Source: Staphylococcus warneri (GTDB taxonomy: Bacteria; Bacillota; Bacilli; Staphylococcales; Staphylococcaceae). Taken from it: a stretch of 64,000 bases of DNA. How positions within the stretch are numbered: position 1 is the first letter of the stretch; every line of letters starts with the position of its first letter. Position numbers and translations under genes: made by a program. Location of the stretch: positions 186,001 through 250,000 of the forward strand of contig NZ_LR134269.1 of NCBI RefSeq assembly GCF_900636385.1. The letters are read 5' to 3'. Positions 59,244 to 64,000 of the stretch are shown here, one piece after another. The notes beneath the pieces are model-generated. The model had not been told where the DNA came from and did no database searches. It was given only the letters and a program-made list of their open reading frames with translations.

Positions 59244-60358
59244 TGTCTGAAAGAAAAGTCATAGGATTAGTTGTAGCACCTGGTGTTACTGAAAAGTTAG
59301 CAGAGAATTTAATGGAAGATATACCTGACATTTTATCAGAACAACATGATAATCAAGTCGAATGGGAAATTGATTTAGTTGTTGACCCTCTAACTGGCTA
59401 TGCGGAGAGAGTAGAAGAAATATTTACAAAGGTTCAAGAGTATCATGATGAACGTAAATGGGATTATGTATTAGCTATTACAGATTTACCGATATTTCAC
59501 CATAGACGTGTGATGGCACTGGATATCAATATGAGAAATGGTGCAGCTATCTTTTCATACCCTGCGTTTGGTTGGAGACCGGTTAAAAAACGATTTAAAA
59601 ACGCGATTGTGACAATCATTAATGAAGTTCATCATGCAGAGCAAGACCACCGTAATTATGATAATAATGATCTTATCGAACAAAGTGTTAAACAACAGTT
59701 CCCACTTTCTAAAATAGACAAGACACATGTGTATTTAGATGACACAGAGTCAAAACATATACGCTATTTATCTAGTTCTAGATCAAGAGGCATGTTTAGA
59801 TTAGTCAGTGGGATGACATTTGCCAACAATCCATTAAATATGATGGCGAGTTTAAGTAACATTGTTGCCATTGCTTTTACTACTGGTGCCTTTGGTTTAA
59901 TATTTACAACCATGTGGCAAATGGCTAATAATTTCTCGATGTGGCGGTTATTTGGCATCTCTATTATAGCGATACTAGGTATGTTGCTATGGATTATGAT
60001 GTCACATGATTTATGGGAGTCCACAAAGCAAAGTAGTAATAAGAGGATTACACTATTATATAATTTAACCACGGTGATGACGTTATTTATTGCAGTTATC
60101 ATTTATTATATTATCTTGTACTTAATGTTTTTATTTGCAGAATTAGTGCTTTTACCAGCCGATTTCTTAGGCCAACAAATTAGTCTTAAAGGACCAGCCG
60201 GCCCTGATTTATATCTAAGTATTCCTTGGTTTGCAGCATCAATTTCAACTGTAGCAGGTGCCATTGGTGCAGGTTTACTTGATGAGGAACTAATCAAAGA
60301 AAGTACGTATGGATATCGACAGCGAATTCGATATGAAGATACACATCAAAATCAATAA
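59243..60358 (+). CDS. unknown membrane protein, second of a paralogue pair
   Basis: A 371-residue paralogue of the preceding protein. The soluble N-terminal domain contains IGLVVAPGVTEKLAENL, KWDYVLAITDLPIFHHRRV and IFSYPAFGWRPVKK; the C-terminal half has four or five helices, including ISTVAGAIGAGLLDEELI. It lacks the acidic tail of the first. Start ATG overlaps the previous stop (TAATG), with GAGGAGGGTC just upstream. A heteromeric membrane complex is the natural inference. Function unknown. Confidence 0.8.
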   Translation: MSERKVIGLVVAPGVTEKLAENLMEDIPDILSEQHDNQVEWEIDLVVDPLTGYAERVEEIFTKVQEYHDERKWDYVLAITDLPIFHHRRVMALDINMRNGAAIFSYPAFGWRPVKKRFKNAIVTIINEVHHAEQDHRNYDNNDLIEQSVKQQFPLSKIDKTHVYLDDTESKHIRYLSSSRSRGMFRLVSGMTFANNPLNMMASLSNIVAIAFTTGAFGLIFTTMWQMANNFSMWRLFGISIIAILGMLLWIMMSHDLWESTKQSSNKRITLLYNLTTVMTLFIAVIIYYIILYLMFLFAELVLLPADFLGQQISLKGPAGPDLYLSIPWFAASISTVAGAIGAGLLDEELIKESTYGYRQRIRYEDTHQNQ

Positions 60359-60372
60359 TCTTTAATGATATA

Positions 60373-60411
60373 TCAACCTGGGACAATTGGTACGTCCTAG
60401 GTTATTTTTGT
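60373..60411 (+). terminator. intrinsic terminator of the paralogue pair
   Basis: AACCTGGGAC and GTCCTAGGTT pair across an eight- or nine-base loop, followed by ATTTTTG. Confidence 0.8.
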
Positions 60412-60610
60412 ATTGAAAATAATAATCTAGTAATTCATAAGCAATTATTCCGAGCCAGTTCCTATTTATTTCCTTAAATATTAAAATAATCAATTTTAGA
60501 AATTGTTTAGAAAAGATAGTCTTTTTATAAAAGTAATTTAAAATATTGGTTAACAATATTTTTAGAATCTGAAAAATATGAAACAATCATTATGAAGGGA
60601 ATGATGGGAA

Positions 60611-61396
60611 ATGAAATATTGTCCCAATTGTGGCAATGAAGTAAGACCAGGACAAGCATTTTGTAACAAGTGTGGTAATACATTAAAAAAAGAAATCAAA
60701 CAAGCGGAACCGTCATCACAAGGAAAACAAGAGACTCAAGCAACTCAATCAAAGCAAACATACCCAGATCGTAATCGATATACCCCTCAACCAAATAAAA
60801 AAGATAAGAAACCGATTTGGATTATAATACTTTCAATTATCTTTATTTTATTAATTGGTGCATTACTTTATGGTGCTTACTACTATTACAATAATGTAAT
60901 TAAAGACAATGATAGTGATAACCAAACTACTGAAACACAAAAGAAATCTAAAGATGATAGTCAGTCAAAAGAGTCATCGTCTAGTGAGGCTAACTCATCA
61001 GAGAAAGCACCAACGATTGATGTGTTTAGTAGTAACTTTGATCAAGGGTATATGAAATCTGCATCAACTGAAGGCTATAAAGGCATTTATAAGGATATGA
61101 CAAGAAAAGAAGTCGAAGCTAAATTTGGTAAATCCTCAGGCAAGGTTGATGGTGGTCAAACATATTATGAAAAATATGGTGATTTAGCGGTACTTTATTC
61201 TGGAGATAAAGTAGATCGTGTAGGTGTAGCACCTTCTAATGTGACTGAAGATGAATTTTTAGATCACTACTATGAACCTGACGAACGTAAAAGTGATGAG
61301 TTGATTTATGATAGCAACAAAGATAATGACTTCTCAGTTATAGCTCACAGTAAAAAAGGTAAGATTACTTTAATTGAAAATATAGACCAATTATAA
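60611..61396 (+). CDS. zinc-ribbon membrane protein with extracellular domain
   Basis: A 261-residue protein. Residues 1-25 are a zinc ribbon, YCPNCGNEVRPGQAFCNKCG, with four Cys. A polar linker follows to residue 72, then a membrane helix (IWIIILSIIFILLIGALLYG), a Ser/Asp/Lys linker and a C-terminal domain of about 110 residues (KGIYKDMTRKEVEAKFGKSSG) outside. This layout recalls the zinc-ribbon/TcaA-type membrane proteins of staphylococci, though the C-terminal domain is not recognised. Single gene with a terminator. The start lies after GGGAA, weak but with no better option. Confidence 0.8.
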   Translation: MKYCPNCGNEVRPGQAFCNKCGNTLKKEIKQAEPSSQGKQETQATQSKQTYPDRNRYTPQPNKKDKKPIWIIILSIIFILLIGALLYGAYYYYNNVIKDNDSDNQTTETQKKSKDDSQSKESSSSEANSSEKAPTIDVFSSNFDQGYMKSASTEGYKGIYKDMTRKEVEAKFGKSSGKVDGGQTYYEKYGDLAVLYSGDKVDRVGVAPSNVTEDEFLDHYYEPDERKSDELIYDSNKDNDFSVIAHSKKGKITLIENIDQL

Positions 61397-61401
61397 AGAG
61401 A

Positions 61402-61438
61402 AGAAACGATCAGTTAATACTGGTCGTTTTTTTATTTA
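61402..61438 (+). terminator. intrinsic terminator
   Basis: AACGATCAGT and ACTGGTCGTT form a stem followed by TTTTT. Confidence 0.85.
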
Positions 61439-61575
61439 AAATATTAATTTTCTGACAACTTTTATAAAATGGGTTGACTTTAAAATTAAAAAAAGTTAAT
61501 GTATTAACATATTATTCTGACAATTCAGATAGGTTTTAAAGAGAATGGATAAAAATTGATAGGGGGATGATAGAG

Positions 61576-62307
61576 ATGTCAGTCAAAGCGATGACATACG
61601 ATAATTTTACGGGCGACCCTTTTATACACTCCCTCAACATTGATAACGACACTAAGGGCGCATATCAAATATTAAAATGGGCATATGATCAATATGAAGA
61701 TGAATTAGTTTATTCATGTAGTTTTGGTGCAGAAAGTATGGTGCTGATTGATTTAATTTATCAAATCAAACCGAATGCCAAAATTGTCTTTTTGGATACT
61801 GACTTGCATTTTCAAGAAACATATAACTTAATTGATGAAGTAAAAACAACATATCCTGAATTACGTATCGAAATGAAGAAACCTGATTTAACATTGGAAG
61901 AACAAGCTGATCAATATAATCCTGCGTTATGGAAAAATAATCCTAATCAATGTTGTTATATCAGAAAGATTAAACCACTAGAAGAGGTCTTATCTGGGGC
62001 GAAAGCTTGGGTATCAGGACTGAGACGTGCACAATCTCCAACAAGAGCGCATACTAACTTTATTAATAAAGATGAACGGTTTCATTCAATCAAAGTTTGC
62101 CCACTAATATACTGGTCAGAAGACGATGTATGGCAATATATCAAACAACATCAATTACCATATAACGAGTTACATGATCATCATTATCCTAGTATAGGTT
62201 GTATTCCTTGTACATCACCAGTATTAGACTCTGAAGATTCCAGAGCAGGACGTTGGTCAAATTTTGACAAAACTGAATGCGGGTTACATGTTCCTGACAA
62301 ACCTTAA
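61576..62307 (+). CDS. cysH: phosphoadenylyl/adenylyl sulfate reductase
   Basis: A 243-residue enzyme of assimilatory sulfate reduction. The PP-loop-type site YSCSFGAESMVL, and the iron-sulfur cysteines NQCCYIRKIKPL and IGCIPCTSP, are present; the paired CC...CxxC indicates the 4Fe-4S form that can reduce APS. It makes sulfite for CysJI. The ATG at 61576 is nine bases after AGGGGG; an ATG right against that site is rejected. It heads the cys genes; cysJ follows after 283 bp. Upstream there is an AT-rich promoter region, but no certain CymR site. Confidence 0.9.
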   Translation: MSVKAMTYDNFTGDPFIHSLNIDNDTKGAYQILKWAYDQYEDELVYSCSFGAESMVLIDLIYQIKPNAKIVFLDTDLHFQETYNLIDEVKTTYPELRIEMKKPDLTLEEQADQYNPALWKNNPNQCCYIRKIKPLEEVLSGAKAWVSGLRRAQSPTRAHTNFINKDERFHSIKVCPLIYWSEDDVWQYIKQHQLPYNELHDHHYPSIGCIPCTSPVLDSEDSRAGRWSNFDKTECGLHVPDKP

Positions 62308-62590
62308 ATAGGGTTAAAAATTTTACGTATAAAACCTAGTATTCCGATAAGAATTAAACAGAGACTAATGACATCATATTTCGTTTACTCATTTAAGAGT
62401 TTGGTACATAATTAAAGTAATCGGATCTGGGTGCAAGCGTCATGAATGAAGCTAATAGAATACAAATAGCGCATCGTTAAAATGATGACTGGATTGAACA
62501 AGTATGATGAGGTCAAAATCTAGGATAGATGACAGCATACGATACCCAGTACTTTCAAAATCTAGGATTGAAGACAAGAGGTGGAAATTA
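62308..62590. other. intergenic region between cysH and cysJ
   Basis: 283 bp without a supported gene. TCAAAATCTAGGAT occurs twice (62513 and 62555, 42 bp apart). No terminator with T run and no S-box-like riboswitch was recognised. AAGAGGTGG at the end is the cysJ ribosome binding site. Confidence 0.5.
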
Positions 62591-64000
62591 GTGAATATTA
62601 ACATCACAAATAGTCCTTTCAATGAGGAACAAGCAAAACAACTTAATGAATTACTACCAACTTTAACACCTGAACAAAAGCTTTGGTTAAGTGGTTATTT
62701 AACAGCGAGTCAACAAGCTGAGACCAATGAATCAGTGACGTCGAATCAAATAGCACAACAAGACCAACAAACTGAAACAATGCTTGCTGATAAAGAACCT
62801 GAAGTTACACCAGAATCTCGTGCCATTACAATTTTATATGGGTCAGAGACGGGAAATGCCCAAAGTTTAGCAGAAATCTTTGAAGAACGTCTTGTAGATA
62901 TGGGTAACAATGTGACCTTGAAATCTATGGAAGACATTAAACCTAAAGATATTAAAAAAGTTGAAGATTTATTTATAATCACATCGACACATGGCGAAGG
63001 TGATCCACCTGATAATGCTATTGAATTACATGAATACTTACATGGGCGTAAAGCACCGAAACTAGAAGGTCTGAGATTTTCGGTACTTGCGTTAGGTGAT
63101 CAATCATACGAATATTTCTGTCAAGCTGGTAAAGATTTCGACTTTAAATTAGCCGAATTAGGCGCTGAGCGATTATATGACCGTGTAGATTGTGATATCG
63201 ATTACGAAGAAGATGCCGAAAAATGGATGACCAACGTCATTAATGCTATAGGCTCCAAACCCAAAGATACTGATAGTGAGCAAGTTGTAAGCGAATCGAT
63301 TAAATCAGCAAAGGAGCGTAAATATTCTAAATCCAATCCATATGAAGCAGAAGTATTAGAAAACATTAATTTAAATGGTAGAGGATCTAATAAAGAAACA
63401 AGACATGTTGAATTACTATTAGATAATTTTGGAGAGGAATACGAACCAGGCGATTGTATTGTGGTATTACCACAAAATGATCCATCTATTGTTGAATTAT
63501 TAATCAGCACATTAGGATGGGATTATGAAGAACAAGTGCTTATCAATGAAGATGGCGATACATTAAACCTTGAAGAGGCATTAACATCGCATTTTGAAAT
63601 TACTAAACTAACGAAACCATTATTAGAGAATGCATCAGCACTATTTGATAACGATGAATTAAAAGGAAAAGTTCAAGATAAAGAATGGGTTCAAAATTAT
63701 ATTGAAGGACGAGACCTTATCGATTTATTAAACGATTTTAATACGACTGAACTTCAACCCGATAACCTATATCAACTATTGAGAAAGTTACCACCTAGAG
63801 AATATTCTATTTCAAGTAGTTATAAAGCAACGCCTGATGAAGTACATATTACAGTTGGTGCGGTAAGATACCATTCTCATGGTCGAGATCGAACAGGTGT
63901 TTGCTCAGTTCAATTTGCAGAACGTGTGCAACCCGGCGATACGGTACCGATTTATTTAAAACGTAATCCAAACTTTAAATTTCCACAAGAAAGCGAAGTA
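62591..64000 (+). CDS. cysJ: sulfite reductase [NADPH] flavoprotein subunit, 5' part
   Basis: 470 codons are in the window; the C-terminus is cut off. The GTG start is six bases after AAGAGGTGG. Residues 1-70 are an N-terminal helical extension (LLPTLTPEQKLWLSGYL), then a flavodoxin domain with YGSETGNAQSLAE, STHGEGDPPDNA and LALGDQSYEYFC. Then comes the FAD-binding domain with KLPPREYSISS and the connecting segment. It passes electrons from NADPH via FAD and FMN to CysI. The N-terminal layout is that of CysJ. Confidence 0.92.
   Translation, partial: MNINITNSPFNEEQAKQLNELLPTLTPEQKLWLSGYLTASQQAETNESVTSNQIAQQDQQTETMLADKEPEVTPESRAITILYGSETGNAQSLAEIFEERLVDMGNNVTLKSMEDIKPKDIKKVEDLFIITSTHGEGDPPDNAIELHEYLHGRKAPKLEGLRFSVLALGDQSYEYFCQAGKDFDFKLAELGAERLYDRVDCDIDYEEDAEKWMTNVINAIGSKPKDTDSEQVVSESIKSAKERKYSKSNPYEAEVLENINLNGRGSNKETRHVELLLDNFGEEYEPGDCIVVLPQNDPSIVELLISTLGWDYEEQVLINEDGDTLNLEEALTSHFEITKLTKPLLENASALFDNDELKGKVQDKEWVQNYIEGRDLIDLLNDFNTTELQPDNLYQLLRKLPPREYSISSSYKATPDEVHITVGAVRYHSHGRDRTGVCSVQFAERVQPGDTVPIYLKRNPNFKFPQESEV

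Noticed and set aside
60362..60586. Minus-strand 74-codon frame after the paralogue pair
   Set aside because: Overlaps a terminator, AT-rich Ile/Leu/Lys/Asn composition, no ribosome binding site.
62308..62590. Possible S-box or other riboswitch before cysJ
   Set aside because: No conserved core (for example the S-box AGAGAGGTGGAGGG-type block in the right place) or terminator hairpin was found.
1..64000. Prophage, insertion sequence, integrase or toxin-antitoxin island
   Set aside because: No transposase, integrase, phage structural or recognisable toxin-antitoxin gene pair was found on either strand.

Overview
The window is about 33% G+C, with strong AGGAGG-type ribosome binding sites and a YSIRK-type lipase, LPXTG/LPXAG surface proteins, an sspABC protease operon, aureolysin, IsaB, SasF and a BraRS/BraDE-type bacitracin/nisin-sensing module. 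It is a chromosomal segment of a coagulase-negative Staphylococcus. From memory of protein content the closest fit is the S. warneri / S. pasteuri / S. epidermidis group; the species is an inference. I see no prophage, insertion sequence, integrase, CRISPR array or rRNA. The loci aur, isaB, sasF, the CHAP autolysin and the Bra module are also near neighbours in S. aureus as I remember it, so much of the right half is conserved staphylococcal backbone with lineage-specific inserts.

Layout. 1-4.1 kb: start of a UvrA-like ABC ATPase, then a secreted lipase bracketed by two 21-residue PSM-like peptides (cre-like box upstream), a small secreted protein, a degenerate tRNA-Ser-like gene and two tiny proteins with matching C-termini. 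4.4-11 kb: MFS pump, cytosolic 5'-nucleotidase, and a four-gene phosphonate-type ABC importer (phnD-phnC-phnE-phnE). 11-17.4 kb: lone CpsB-type phosphatase, DUF4870 protein, the sspA-sspB-sspC operon, an LPATG protein with eighteen 19-residue repeats, and an MsrA paralogue. 17.4-29 kb: STAR-like repeat, DoxX/luciferase-like pair, MFS and flavin reductase genes, an MFS-TetR unit with two palindromic operators, a second TetR, an MMPL exporter co-transcribed with a betaine-type binding lipoprotein, and Ohr. 29-45.7 kb: SasF, glucosaminidase-CHAP autolysin, YhgE/Pip protein, ButA, a DapE-like deacylase, IsaB, an M23 peptidase, aureolysin, a CapA-family protein and ornithine carbamoyltransferase. 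45.7-64 kb: second dispersed repeat, IpdC with divergent MarR, a Thr-rich poly-gamma-glutamate hydrolase-like protein, alkaline phosphatase, the Bra module, a DUF4064 protein with 156-bp repeats, a tandem pair of unknown paralogous membrane proteins, a zinc-ribbon membrane protein, and cysH-cysJ (cysJ cut by the window end).

Together the genes are dominated by the cell surface and secretome: secreted hydrolases (lipase, SspA, SspB, Aur, alkaline phosphatase, PGA hydrolase-like), anchored proteins, cell-wall hydrolases, envelope-stress sensing and efflux. A phosphorus-scavenging theme (PhnCDE, 5'-nucleotidase, alkaline phosphatase) and the start of sulfate assimilation are also present. No single obviously new defence or mobile system is visible. 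The least explained items are the short amphipathic peptides around the lipase, the degenerate tRNA, the tandem paralogue pair at 58-60 kb, and an 11-bp operator-like word shared by three leftward promoters. All functions are read from sequence by eye; no database search was run.
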